A stretch of DNA of 64,000 nucleotides, from contig CM056877.1 in NCBI GenBank assembly GCA_029876055.1, positions 5,119,863-5,183,862 of the forward strand, given 5' to 3'. This document shows, one piece after another, positions 10,571 through 22,200 of the stretch; position 1 is the stretch's first letter, and each line of letters opens with the position of its first letter. Under the pieces are notes generated by a model. It did no database searches. It worked only from the letters and a program-made list of their open reading frames with translations, and was not told the DNA's origin. Made by a program: the position numbers and the translations under genes. The stretch is from Madurella fahalii (lineage: Eukaryota > Ascomycota > Sordariomycetes > Sordariales).

Positions 10571-11056
10571 ATAGTAGCTCCTTAACACCTATATTAGCTG
10601 CTGTGGACCGATTAGCTAAAGGTACAATAGCTGTAATACATGAGGTTGCTCTTCTGCGTACGGAGGTCTCAGCACTTCGAAAGACCAATGAGAGGCTTAG
10701 TAAGCGACGGAGAGCCAAAAAAATACGTGTACGGTTTAGAGAGTCACTTACTCTACAGGAGTCACAGGATCTACTAGATCAGAAGGCTATAGGTAAGCAG
10801 TTGGTCCAGGAAACGCGACAAAATGGTAGTACTGCAGGGGGGTCTCGCACGAAGATTCGGTGCTGTGGCGTATGCGGAAAGCCTGGGCATAATGCACGTA
10901 TATACAAAGAGGTTGCAGAATCATCTGATTCATCTATTTCTGATTCAGTTATTGTTATTTCCTAGTATTGTAGTTATGTAATTGAAGATAGATATGGTGG
11001 GGTAGTGGAAAATGGATCGCTCGCTTGTCTGGATTGCTCGCTTATTATACACGTTA
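10571..11056 (+). pseudogene. C-terminal remnant of a pogo/Fot1-type DDE transposase
   Basis: Encodes the last ~130 residues of a Tc1/mariner-superfamily, pogo-type transposase as found in fungi: a run beginning H-H-S-S-S-L-T-P-I-L at 10567, a basic coiled-coil (residues like L-R-T-E-V-S-A-L-R-K-T-N-E-R-L-S-K-R-R-R-A-K-K), and a terminal zinc knuckle C-C-G-V-C-G-K-P-G-H-N-A-R-I near 10860-10900 in which the final Cys (expected after Ile) is replaced by Tyr. The stop is at 10963. The catalytic DDE domain is not present upstream. Downstream, two copies of GGATYGCTCGCTT (about 11013 and 11030) and the end TTATACACGTTA at 11056 look like subterminal repeats and the terminal inverted repeat of such an element with TA target. 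Confidence 0.7.
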
Positions 11057-11362
11057 AGGATCTAGGAATTTAGGATTTCATTAGCCTGCAATTTTAGAGC
11101 GTTGATAGTATACCACTGACAACTGATACAATCGCTACATAGATATCACTTATGTTCTCAATATCGTTAGACTTTCCACCGTAATGTCCGATGATGGCTC
11201 TTTGAGTTAGGGAATTAGGGTCTCTTACCACCGTCTACAGCCACTCCGCCAACCTTGGTTAGGATGATTAACCAAAGACTAATCTTCGACAAAATTTGTA
11301 ATAGAAACCACGCATATTCTGATAAACTACCTTCCTAGAGTAATCGAACGTGATATCATAGT
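11057..11362. other. No gene seen
   Basis: About 300 bp of low-complexity, stop-rich sequence between the pogo remnant and the next solo LTR; nothing recognised. Confidence 0.6.
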
Positions 11363-11555
11363 CCAATTGTTACGTGGTGGGAGCCCAGATAGGCCAGACG
11401 GTCAGGATCCTAGGGGTTATGTGATCCCAGGATTCTGGAACCTTCTCTGGGCACTAGCCCATTCATGTCAATATTACCGGGCTCCCGTACTCTTTGACAG
11501 TGTAAGATTGACAATAACGAATTTGATCTTTTTAACTTTCCCACGCAACACCGAT
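11363..11555 (+). repeat. Solo LTR, family B, second copy
   Basis: 183 bp from TGTTACGTGG (11368) to CCCACGCAACA (11550), clearly related to the outer LTR at 10089-10565. Flanks CCAAT (11363-11367) and CCGAT (11551-11555) match at four of five bases, consistent with an aged target duplication. Confidence 0.8.
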
Positions 11556-11701
11556 TTAGAAAAGACAAAAAATTCATAGTTTATAGTGCTAGCCAAATTA
11601 AGTTTCTCAAGAAAAGCTAATGTGTTCTAGATATAGGAATTGCGACCAGCGGCTCTGTGACTGGTTAGGAATTGCAGAGTCTAGTCCAGAACAGCAATGT
11701 T

Positions 11702-11970
11702 GGAGATGTCAAAAGGATTATGTGCCAAAGGATCAGGATCACAGGATCTAGTGCAGGAGTCAAACCCATGTACTCTAGTCAGCTAAAGCAGGCTGGCAGC
11801 TGACTGTGCCATTGAACAGACGTTATCCTATACGGGTATCTCGTCTATAAAAGGAGCAAGCTCTCCAGCACAGAGAATACAGGGACAATCAACACAATCA
11901 ACACAAGACACATAAAAACCCTCAACTATCATTTCCCAAGATTCAGAGGTGCCGTGTTTCCGACAGGAGA
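11702..11970 (-). repeat. Solo LTR, family A, minus-strand copy with TSD GGAGA
   Basis: 259 bp from TGTCAAAAGG (11707) to TTTCCGACA (11965), reverse complement of the family A LTR. Perfect 5-bp duplications GGAGA at 11702-11706 and 11966-11970. Carries the promoter-like CTATAAAAGGAGC near 11848. Confidence 0.9.
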
Positions 11971-12420
11971 TAGTCCCAGATTGTATCCTACCTTATTGAG
12001 CAGTAGTGTATGTACGTGACATTCTAAATAGAGCCTTATATTTTAGGTTAGTAGAAACACCAATATGAGCAGAAAACACATTATAATTACAATCTCTGGT
12101 CTATGACTAGCACAATGACTATTCTATATTTAAAACGTTTCTCCCACATCGGACTCGAACTCCTGAGAGTAGAAAAGTCACCGAAGACAATCGTCTAGAA
12201 TCAACATGGCTAGACTTTCATATTGGGGATTTAAATTCAACCAATTGACTCAATGTAGCAGATCTCATCCCTGAGTATAACTAGGAGCCATGATAATTGA
12301 CAAAAGTTCCCTAACTCTCTACTGTGCTAGTAGCGTACCCCTACGATACAAGGTGCATCTGGAAGTACTTTGAACGTAAGTTCCACAATTTAGATCCTCT
12401 GGCCACTATACAATTAAATA
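11971..12420. other. No gene seen
   Basis: AT-rich, stop-rich DNA. A short tRNA-like box (TCGGACTCGAACTCCTG, minus strand) near 12153 does not fold into a tRNA. Nothing else recognised. Confidence 0.5.
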
Positions 12421-12779
12421 TAGTTAGTTAGATATTATTTGCTCGAGCCGAAGCTAAGGGGCAAGCGCTCTACGATAAGCAGTCTCACGTCCTTACAGCT
12501 ACTGCGTTGTAGACGTCTTGACGCAGGTAATAGTCCTAAGCTATTGACATCAGATGCTTACTACATCAACGGTTATTTATCTTTAAATACTTACTACTCG
12601 CACAACCAGTAAAAGATGTCATATGAATAACGTTATTTATCCTGTCAAGGATACTCTAATGCTACGAGGTTAGATCCTTTCGGGAATTCTATTTCCCAAG
12701 CTCACGCGGATATATATTGTTGCCCTGATAAGCACCACTACAGCCATTGCTTAGAACCTATCATTTAAGCTGTACCTCA

Positions 12780-13500
12780 TTATGATAAGCCCTAAGGTTA
12801 AGGGCATAACGTCCTGCTCTTTCCTGCTGAGCAGCCAGTGCAATCCGGTAGAGGAGTGTCACTACATGTTGATATCATGAAGACCCAGTTTATATTAGGT
12901 CTTGCCCAGAGATTTGGTATATCCAAGTTCTAGCTTTTATACAAGGTACTTAGTTGTCTATTAGAACGTGGCCGACAAACATCCAATTGGGAGCATTGTG
13001 CGACGAGACTCGGCGGGTTTGAAAAAGCTCGGATACACTGAGGTTGACACTCTGCGAGCCATATCTCTTCTGTAGATATACTAGTTACCCATTAAAGCGA
13101 ATAATGCCGCGGAGGCTAAGTACTATTAACGATATCAAGTTGATGAAAACTAACTATATCTAGGTATCTAGTCCCCTCTAATAAGAGGCTAGGCTTAGTA
13201 AAATGAGACGGCCGAGGTAGATCCTATAGAGGATTTAGATTATTCTACACCTTACGTAGGGTTATACAATGCCACTTCAATGCAAGGTATTGCGTTAGAA
13301 AAGAGCTTTTATAATTTCCTCGAGTATACTTAGGTCATTAATTGATATAATTAGAAGATACTTAAGTTCGCACCTTTCTTCACACTAGAGAGAGCTCTAT
13401 CTGCATTTAGTTCTTTTTATTTTGTCTTGACTACAGGAGCTGAGTACTATTGTAGCTACGTACCTATCGAGCTATATCTACCCAGCTGTTAGCGATCCTT
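12780..13500 (+). pseudogene. RIP-damaged coding relic, unknown family
   Basis: One plus-strand frame stays coherent for about 240 codons if TAG/TAA are read through (they sit where Trp or Gln would fit). Segments such as D-K-H-P-I-G-S-I-V-R-R-D (about 12973-13008), T-E-V-D-T-L-R-A-I-S-L-L, K-A-N-N-A-A-E-A-K-Y-Y and E-R-A-L-S-A-F-S-S-F-Y-F-V-L look like real protein rather than random sequence. I do not recognise the family. Upstream DNA (12420-12780) may hold more of the same gene. Confidence 0.4.
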
Positions 13501-13559
13501 GTTTTCCTCTCCTGTTTTAGTGGCATAATTATATGCACATCTCTGCAGAATCTGAACAA

Positions 13560-14588
13560 ACTGGGGTAATAGCAGCTTCCCTTAAGAAGTTGACGGCGTG
13601 GTGTTATAGCCCTGATGCAAAGGCGGGTATTTTTGCCTGGGAACTAAGGTAACCTGATAGAGAAGTGAAGCAAAGTCTGGTTACACACTGCTCATGAGAA
13701 TATCTACTGGAACCCCACGAATTCACGAATTCCTTTACCTAATAGCAACTACTGTCACCTGGCTCCGAATGTTACATTCCCCCTTTAACACGATTAATCC
13801 GGTATCAATATCAACGTAACACCATGTTATGGGAACGATCCCGTATCATAAAGGCCCCGATGTGGCTTGTTGGTTGGGTGGGTCAAGGTTGGGAATGCAG
13901 AGTAATGACGGTGCATCAAAGGAGCAGTGGGTTTGAGTGAAGGATTCGGCAAGGATCATGAGCAGCTACCACTCTCGAGCCGGCTTGGCTGGATGGAGAA
14001 TCGTGCATTAATTTACCCCATCTGATAACTTTAATCGTAACCAACAACTTAGCAGCTTTGAGCCCGTGTTGGCCGAAGGAACGTCTCTGTTGGCTGACAA
14101 GAATAGGGATGACCATGTCGTGTAACCCCCACTGCCATATTAACGGATGACAACGCCGAGAATGGCACCATAGTGGCGTACAACATAGGCTAGACCCCAC
14201 GGCTCGGCAATTATCGGATCATGTGGCGTATCGCCGGAACCTTCATGAGACCATGACAGTTCCCCCGGGCCGTGAGCACCAGCAGGTGATCCGGGCCCCT
14301 CCTAGACGGTTCTGACACCATGAGCACACCTGTGGAGCGTGTCAACATGGACAGCGGTACGAATTTAGGGAGCTTAAGAAGTGAGTTAGGGAGGAGCTGG
14401 AGAGGCAGACTTCTGCTCGTATTACACGGCTCGTGACGGATACAATCTACTAATGGTTCAATCTTGAAAGACAAATGCCTTAGGGGGCTATAAAACACTA
14501 CGTAGCAGGACTGGTTCAAACTGTGCCCTGAAAAGCCGCTCCAGGCAGTCTCCACCTAAATCTTAAACGGAAGGCCTAAAAGATTCCC
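13560..14588. other. 3' flank of the MFS gene; no gene supported
   Basis: Short frames on both strands lack family features, splice structure or codon pattern that would support a gene. Confidence 0.5.
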
Positions 14589-16413
14589 TTACGTCTCCCC
14601 ACTCGAGCTTTTACCACCTTCTTTTCCCAATCCCCTCAGCTTCTCGCCCCACAGCCAAAACGCCATGGGAATAGGGCCAGCCAACGCCAACCAAATGAAA
14701 CTGAGCAGACTGTTTCCCCACCTATAACCCAACCGATGGTACAGATGCGGGGCGAAGATGGGAAACGCAAAGGCCATCATATTGGAAAAGACGCGTGAAG
14801 CGGCATTCGCCGATGCGCCGTGCTCAACAAACTCGTCAAGCTGATACGCCAGCAAGCCTTGACTGAAAATGAAACTGCCAAGCGTGAAAATGCCTGCACC
14901 GAAGTCGACCATGACCCAGGAAATGCCCTGCTCGGCAGACCAACCATACCAGAACAGACCTGCTGGTAACAATATCATCCCGGGCGCCAACCACGGAGCC
15001 CGAAACTCGGGCTTTCCTTCCTTTGTTGGCGACCGATCACGGAGACGTCGGTACAGCCAGTCCATGATGTGCCCGCCGGCTTGCGCAGCTACGGTGGACC
15101 CGATGGATATTGCGATATAATGTAGACCGGCCGCTGACTCGGACTCTCCATACCGGTCAATGTACAATGTCCCAAACGTAGACAACAAGAAGGCGTAAAT
15201 GCCAAAGTCCAAGGCCAAAAGGATAGCAATGACCTGGATGACTGGACGCTTTAGCAACAACCGGACTGGCCGGGCGAGATTTGCAGAAAGCCTGGTCAAC
15301 AAACTGGAGCCTGCAGGACTCCAGGGTTGGACTGTCTCGGCGGCCTTGCGGTGAAGAAGGACGGGCGTATATGATTCGCGGATGAACGCGAGCCCTAGCA
15401 GGGTAACAGCCGCGTCGAAGATGCACATGATCCAAAAGATCCATGGCCAGTCTACATGTTGGGTCACCAGGCCGCCGATGATCGGGCCTAGGGCTGGTCC
15501 GAGATAGGGAAGGAAGGAAGCGATGGCCAGCGATTTGCCGCGATCTTCTTCGCGGTACATGTCCGCCATCACGGGACCGGTAAGCTGTTCAGTTGGTCAA
15601 ATGTTGATCTTGCTGGTGGCGGGATTTAAGGTTCACTAGGACTAAGGGGGCTCACCGTGATACCTGCACTGGCTCCCGCTCCAGTCATCAGGCGCCCGAC
15701 GATCATCAAGGCTTTAGAGTTACCAACGGGGCATAGAGCGTTCCATAGGATATACCAGGCGTTGGCAAACAGCCAGACTTGCTTTCGCCCGTTTGTCTCC
15801 GCCCATGCGGCGATCAAGAACGGCGCAAAGGCCATGCCCAGGAAGTATGTAGAAAAGATAATTTGCGATGTTGCGGGGTCGATCTCGAGATCTCGTTGGA
15901 TATTCCCTAGGGCGGCTGCAATCATACTAGCTGACATGAGAGTTATCAGCTGACCGAATGAGAATATCACTCCGATGGAAACTTTGCGGAAGGACGGCCA
16001 GTTATAGGGGTCATCTGGATCGTTGGGGCCGTCCCAAGTAGCCTGGCACGCCGAAAAGGTCAGTTCATCTGCCCAGATTTTCTCATAGACCGCTGCTTGC
16101 TGAGTCAATGGGAACTGACACCAAAGTCCTCTTTTAGTTTGTCCAGCCGAGCTCGCGCTTCTATATTCGTAGTCCCTAAATTGTTGGAGCCAACCGTCAC
16201 GTCCGGGGACGCCGCTGGGTGGAACTTGGAATTGACCGCCGGGTGAACAGTATCTTTCTCTGCTATCGGTTCATGAAATCCGATCTCGTCTTCTGCTTCT
16301 CTCGGGGTGATCACAGCCAGACTGTGACTCTTCGGGGTGAAAGTCATTGTAGCGGACGGCCTTAGACAATCCGGCGAGTCTTTGCGTGGCACGGATCCTA
16401 AAGTATGCAGCAT
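14589..16413 (-). pseudogene. MFS drug:H+ antiporter (DHA1-type), one frameshift
   Basis: Polytopic plasma-membrane exporter of the major facilitator superfamily, DHA1 type, about 590 residues. Start ATG at 16413; a cytosolic N-terminal tail of ~100 residues; then W-D-G-P-N-D-P-D-D-P-Y-N-W-P, the standard motif just before TM1 in fungal multidrug MFS proteins. The intron 15655-15585 (71 nt, GTGAGC...CAG) joins A-G-I-T to L-T-G-P-V-M-A-D-M-Y-R, restoring the motif after TM4-5 and G-P-A-L-G-P-I-I-G-G. About 12 hydrophobic spans are visible. The frame changes by one base between the tail (…F-G-V-S-S) and T-Q-Q-A-A-V-Y-E-K at 16105-16112; there is no intron of workable size, and one extra base in the GGG run at 16110-16112 would repair it. 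Divergent from the bZIP gene at 17632, which might regulate it. Substrate unknown. Confidence 0.8.
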
Positions 16414-17631
16414 TGGGCGGAGCTCTAGGTCCTAGAGGGTTCTAGTCCGGCGTGTCCGATCTTTAACTGAGAAAGACTTGTCAATGGCAGAGCTGAAAGT
16501 AGTAGCGACAAGCCTTGGGGAGACGCGGGTGTAATACGAGCCTGCTAACTAACAATTGCTGTGGCGCTTGCAGCTGGGAACCAAGGCACGGGCCGAGGAT
16601 TATATGAACTGGTTGCAATCGCTGTAAGGCTACTCCCGTCTCCGCCTCGATGTCGGAGCTTGGTTTGGCCGAGCGCAGACACGACACGCTGCAGCTGAAA
16701 ACCGAATCTGGTTCCAGCGGCTAGGAACGTTCCTTTGTATCATAATCATACCAAAACGGGACAGCGGCGGCCCGAGGACAATGTGAATGTGCCCAATGTA
16801 ACGAGAGGCACACACGGCGAAATAAGCAAAGGGATAGTGCGTCGATATGACCGGCCGAAGAATACCTTACGTGCTCACTAGGCTCGGATGTATCCCCCAT
16901 AGCGCGCATAGCGGAAGTCGGGATATTTCCCACACGCGCATCCCTTCTGGATCCAGGAACCCTGCTTGCGACGACGGGGGTCGCCCAACAGACCTGCAGC
17001 TGCAGTCTGCTTGTTGGTCGTATTACAGCCGAAGGATGCAGCCCTTGCCCTTAGCCGGCCCGGATTTGTTTCGGACCAGTTGTCCTCCCACGCTCTTCTT
17101 CCATGTCACGGGAGCGCTTACCCGGTTCATCTGCCACTTTAAGAGCTTCTCAACGGCGTGCTTATTGGAGCTGTTTGGGGCCATTTAACTCCGAGTATCT
17201 TATCAACAGCTGGGTTCATGCTGGGACAGCAACTCATGCGGCGCAGTCCGGTGGGGTTGAGTTGCACTCTCTGAACTGCCCGTGTAACCTCGTTGGCCGG
17301 GGTTCCAATGGAGCATCGTTCTGGAACAGACCAGCCTCATCTGGTAATGTTGAGGACGCCGCTTTTCCGCATCAATGCATGCGGTAGGGGGTCTATCTGA
17401 TGTCCATTTCGAACAATAGCTTGTATATGGTCATATGTAACGTATAAATAACGTTATCGAGGTACTCAGATTAGGTCACGCGTAAATCCCTGATTGTATG
17501 TTCCTTGGCGAACAGAGAACAAGAAGCCCCAAGATCTCAAATTTATACTGTGTGCTTCACTTTCTACTTCCCTTCCCCATCATCTTACCAGCCAACTGTT
17601 GCAGTCCTCAAGCAATTCTATATCGGAGTCG
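16414..17631. promoter_or_regulatory. Shared upstream region of the MFS and bZIP genes
   Basis: 1.2-kb divergent intergenic region. No protein-like frame. A CT-rich run near 17555-17590 just before the bZIP ATG resembles fungal core promoters. No operator could be defined by eye. Confidence 0.4.
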
Positions 17632-19208
17632 ATGGCGGAGTCCAGTGACCCCTTTGCCAAGGTTTACTCTGAAATGGTACTTGGGGTGCCTCCATATGGG
17701 CAACCAACTGCTGGGTCTCCCTTTGTCAACTCTCAATTCCTTACCCCGGTCCCGGGGATTATAGGAGACGTCGTTGGTAGTAGCATTGTACCGGCGATTA
17801 CGGCCGAATTACAAACCAGCCTTGACCAGAAACGAACAAAGAACCGACTCGCTCAGCGAAAACACAGAAGTGGTAGGCCAAAAAATTTCAAGCCCTGATT
17901 TCATAATTAATTGCCTCGTAACTCATGTTTGAGTTTGCAGAAGTACGACAGAGGCAGCAGCAGCAACAGCAGAAGCAGCAGGCGGCCCATTCTCTTGATA
18001 TGACTACCCACCTAGACGAGTTTGGCTGCGATCTAGCGGGTCGTGGATCACTGGATACAACTCTACCGGGCCTGGGCCAGAATCCCACGGAAAAAAGCTT
18101 GAACAACCATGGGACGGCTTGGCGACGAAACAGTCAAGCCGGGTACGTGTTTATCTGATAACGCCAATCGAATGACAAGCGTCTCTTGGCAACAATACTT
18201 TTATAACCCTGATCGCAGCACCCAGTGAGCGCTGCAAGATCTATGTTACTGACAAATCATCACAAACCAGGACACTCTTCCTAGAGAAAGTCTACAATCC
18301 GACTTCTCCCATTGAATTAATCCAATCCGAGTTCCCTTTTGCCCAGATATCCCGGCAAGCACATTCGGATGCTTCCGAGTTCCCAAGCCCCGAGGAACTA
18401 ATATTCTCTCCTAATCTGGTACACGCACGAAATGGAAGCGAGTCGGGCAACCTTACCAGGCTGAACGGTTCGGAAAAGGTTGACCCAAACACGTCCCTTG
18501 CATCGCCAAGGGCCGAAGCGGGCCATGCATACGCCGCAGCCACTCACGAGAGCCAAGGGCACAAGAACAAGCGAACTAGATTCTCATTTGCCGAAGCTCC
18601 CCCATTACCTCCATGCGCCAAGGAAAGTCTCGAGAACCGCATCATTCATGTACTCAACGCTGTCGAGGAGATGGGCTTTGAGAACCTCGACGCTGTTGTT
18701 ACTGCTTACTACACGGCAACGTTTGCAGAAGGGTCATTGCCTCACTACGCCCAATCGACAAGCAGGAGCAGGCGGTTACGGCAGTTCCTCACCGATCTCC
18801 ATGAAAGCTCCAAAAGTTGGGTCGGCCGTGAAGCGCAGGGATACCATGACGAGCGTATCGCGGCTATGGAGCAGACTTATGAAGAGGAAATGGCTCGTCT
18901 GGTTCATAGCGACACGCGAGGGACGGAAGCCGAGGTCAGAAAGCGTACCTTCATTGCTGATACGGTCGCCTAACTCTTGCAGGATGAGACAACAAGCCAA
19001 CTCTTCAAAAGAGACAAGCAGTTCCTCCGAGAACAGGTAATACTACACAGAAATCCCGCTGGTCCTTCCTTATACTAACCCTATATGGCTCTAGCTACCG
19101 GAAATCTGGTCCCTACTTTCCAAAATTGCCCGCCAAGCCAACACGGCGGAGGCTGATGTTTCTCGGGCGATCTGCGTCTTCTTGTATATACTCAGGGTTT
19201 TTAAATAG
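17632..19208 (+). pseudogene. bZIP-type transcription factor without zipper; premature TAA
   Basis: Nuclear regulator with four exons whose phases all agree: 17632-17872, 17941-18142, 18271-19036, 19095-19208 (introns 68, 128 and 58 nt). Full frame about 440 codons. Exon 1 ends in the bZIP basic region Q-K-R-T-K-N-R-L-A-Q-R-K-H-R (N-x7-R spacing). Instead of leucine heptads, exon 2 continues with a Gln-rich run (R-Q-R-Q-Q-Q-Q-Q-Q-K-Q-Q), so no zipper is evident. The C-terminal half (E-N-R-I-I-H-V-L-N-A, then F-E-N-L-D-A-V-V-T-A-Y-Y) is a conserved domain that accompanies such basic regions in fungal regulators. TAA at 18971-18973, codon ~382, stands where Gln is expected (CAA to TAA); conserved sequence continues after it through the last intron to I-C-V-F-L-Y-I-L-R. 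So the gene is truncated by one C-to-T change. Confidence 0.75.
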
Positions 19209-22200
19209 GCAGTCACTAAGTAGTACATGTTACCTAGCATGGAAACTCCTGCGTAACGTCTCGATGTTTGAGTGCACTGGGATTCCCCCAGAAACGACTT
19301 GAGTCGCCATCCCACATTTCCTATCCATCCCCTCCTGTTTCGGCAACTATTGTCTTGCCTTCTATGATGCACGAGGCACCCAGACTGGATTGTAGAAGCT
19401 CTAAACGACAGAATATACCTTCCACAACATTATAATGCAGGACTAGAGTTGAACAAAGTGAATTAAGGTAGTAAAAGGGCAAGATACAACTGCTTGAGAA
19501 GCTTTATCACCCAACCCAAATTACCACCTTTTACCCCGGCCAACGAAGGATATCAATACCGAATTTGTACATTGCTATATCCTTTCTCAACATCTCTCAA
19601 CAGTGTACTAATGAACAGCCAGAATAGCTTCCTTTCTAATAGCCATATAATTATTGTAGTGAAGATGCTTAGGTGGAGGAGCAAGAGCAGAGTGTCGTTA
19701 GCGCTCTCCACGCGCCCAGTTTGGACGAGCTATTGCGCCTCATAGACGGATTGGCCAACCTCATGCATACTAAGGTTCTGGTCTTCGGTATTCTGGCAAG
19801 AAGTACGTCAATTACTTGCGGCTTCGCAGTCTACCCTCACCGGCGGACTGAAAGGGTTGGCCAGCTGTTCACGAAGATTTAGAAGCTCAAGGCTCGAAAC
19901 GTTGTGAGACCGAAGCACTTCCGTGCATGCGATAGAGTACCTGTACCTGTCTGGGCAAGAAATAGACAAGGCGACCTAGTCATAGAGCTCTTGAGATTTG
20001 GAAAATGCGGAGACACCTCTATATCAACCTTAACGTGGATGGGGTACTTGGTTTGATGTTGAGTCTAACAGGGGTTATGGACGGGCTCCCAGTGAGACGT
20101 TTATACACAACTTTTAGGGTTATGTTTACCACCTCGGGGTACTATTGAGTGAGAAACTCCAATAGATGCGGTATAGGGAGGTAAGAGTCTAGTACCACGG
20201 CTGGGTTAGCGAGGCATTATCTTCTAGTAGACTGAGAGAAACTCTTCTCTACTTGAAGAGAACATCGAAAGAATGACTAACGATGTTGGTTTGTGAAAAC
20301 TGCTCACGTAGATAGAGCAGGAAAGGGACACCTATACGAATGCCGAGCATGACTATTTTTGCGCGGCCGCCGACATACAGAAGAATGTTTTTAAAGCAAC
20401 CTACTACGCAAAGCGGTAATTTGTTGCATTGACTTTGGTTTCTGTGGGTTGTTTTGTTTCATTGCTAGGAATGCAATGCCCGAATCGTGAGATCGCGATT
20501 GAATGATGTAAAGACCTGTTTCTGCGGGTCCGCGTATATTGACTGTCCGTGACTTTGGGAGAAGTGGTTTTTTGAGGTAAATAGTGGCCCCAATTGAAGA
20601 GTATGCGCAATGTTTTTGTCAAGATTGGACGAATGAGGAAGTAGTACGGAGGAACTATGACCATGCTAATTTTCCCTAGTAGGCAACTCTTGAACCTCGC
20701 CTGTCCCGGGAATGTGCTTTATGCAGGCCCAGCAACGTCCCGAGTAATATGGATATACCACTGGAGAAGTTGTTGTCGTTGGAGACGAGATACTTGTAGA
20801 AGGATTAGTGCTACGCGTGCCGAACCAGGAGCATGAGCTTTCTCGCTCTGTTCATTGCAAAGTTGGCATGGACTCACTTGGCCAAGTTGTCCCAGAGAAC
20901 AAAATATGTCAAAGTCTGGAAGCCACGCAAAGAAGCAAGTAATGGAACAATTCCCAGGGGTCCCGTTCTGCTATCTGCGTCACCGAGTAATTCTGGATTT
21001 GACAACTGGCAAGGAATGTGTGGAGCGGTGTGCTTGTAGCAGCGTTCTAGAAAAAGGCAGGGAGTTGAAGGAGTAAATGTAACACGCCCGACTTTGTTAT
21101 GACGATGTTAATGTGACTTCGGGGCTGGCAGCGCTTTCCATTTTGAGTAGTGTTTACATGTAGGCCTGTATGTCGTCAAATAGGAGTACAAGTATTGTTC
21201 CAGAGTGATAGGAGGCGTGCTAGGCATGTCTCAACCAGAAGGCCATTGTGTGGTCTGTTATACGGCTTTGCTAGCTGACTTCCTGCAAACAGGGGCTGGA
21301 CAAATTTCTTGATAGATCTGTGGTTTCTTGATTCTTATTTTCTCAAGAACGGTCCATATCAATCTATCAGCCTCTGCCCGAGAACGTCAAGGAACTTAAG
21401 CGGCAATATAAAGGGGTTGAGCAACTCTCTTTCGCGCCATCAGTCCCTGATTTTCAGATAAAAAATCTTAAACATATTTGTAGTAATCTTAATCCATTCC
21501 ACTTCTAATTTACTCGGCGTAACGTTCGTCCCCTTTAGCGGTATAACTTGCGTCTGATGTACTTTCAGCATCTCGTGGAGGTGCCTGACCATTTTTAGCG
21601 CCACGCTGTTCAAATGTGGTGCCGTTTCAGCCTCTACCATCCCCACGGCTCTAAGCATCAATGCATGGGCGGTTGTGATACGTATTGGGCGAGTCAATCT
21701 TCGGACATAGTGTGTTAAAGACTTTGAAATTTGACGCAAGGCTGTTGGTGGAATCCTTATTGGAAGTGTTTCCAGCAAGCTCATTTACATACTCCAGTTT
21801 GATGGTAATTAATCATTCTTTTACGGTCATCGGCATTGAAAAATTTCACACGGCGAGAGAATTCTGCTTGCTTTGGCCAATATCAACGTGGTGTTGCTTT
21901 GGTTTGGGTCGCCACAGGAGTTCCAACTTGGTTACAACTGTCTACAGCACCTTTGCTGAGCTACACTCATTCCTCAGCCCCAAGGGTGTAATATCGCTGG
22001 CAGGAGTATATCGAAGCCATCAAACACAATGATGCAATTTACGGACACGTTTATATGGGTGAGGGACGACGTAAGAGGTCGAATCGCGTTGTTTTTGGAC
22101 TCGCTAAATCTTTTCACCGTCGGACTCTTCGTTATATGTAATTCTGATGCATATTCCTTGTATTTGTCCCTAGCTATATCTTGCACTCAATCTCGAGTGA

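Noticed and set aside
12120..12245. tRNA-like sequence on the minus strand (B box GTTCGAGTCC and a weak A box)
   Set aside because: The T-stem pairs poorly and no acceptor stem or anticodon arm can be formed; treated as chance or a decayed remnant.
16081..16130. A tiny intron (22 nt, GTGTCAG...CTCAG) to explain the MFS frame change
   Set aside because: Far below workable intron size in fungi and would not leave the correct frame; a one-base indel is simpler.
14589..19208. A secondary-metabolite gene cluster around the MFS and bZIP genes
   Set aside because: No backbone enzyme (PKS, NRPS, terpene cyclase) or contiguous tailoring genes are visible in the neighbourhood.
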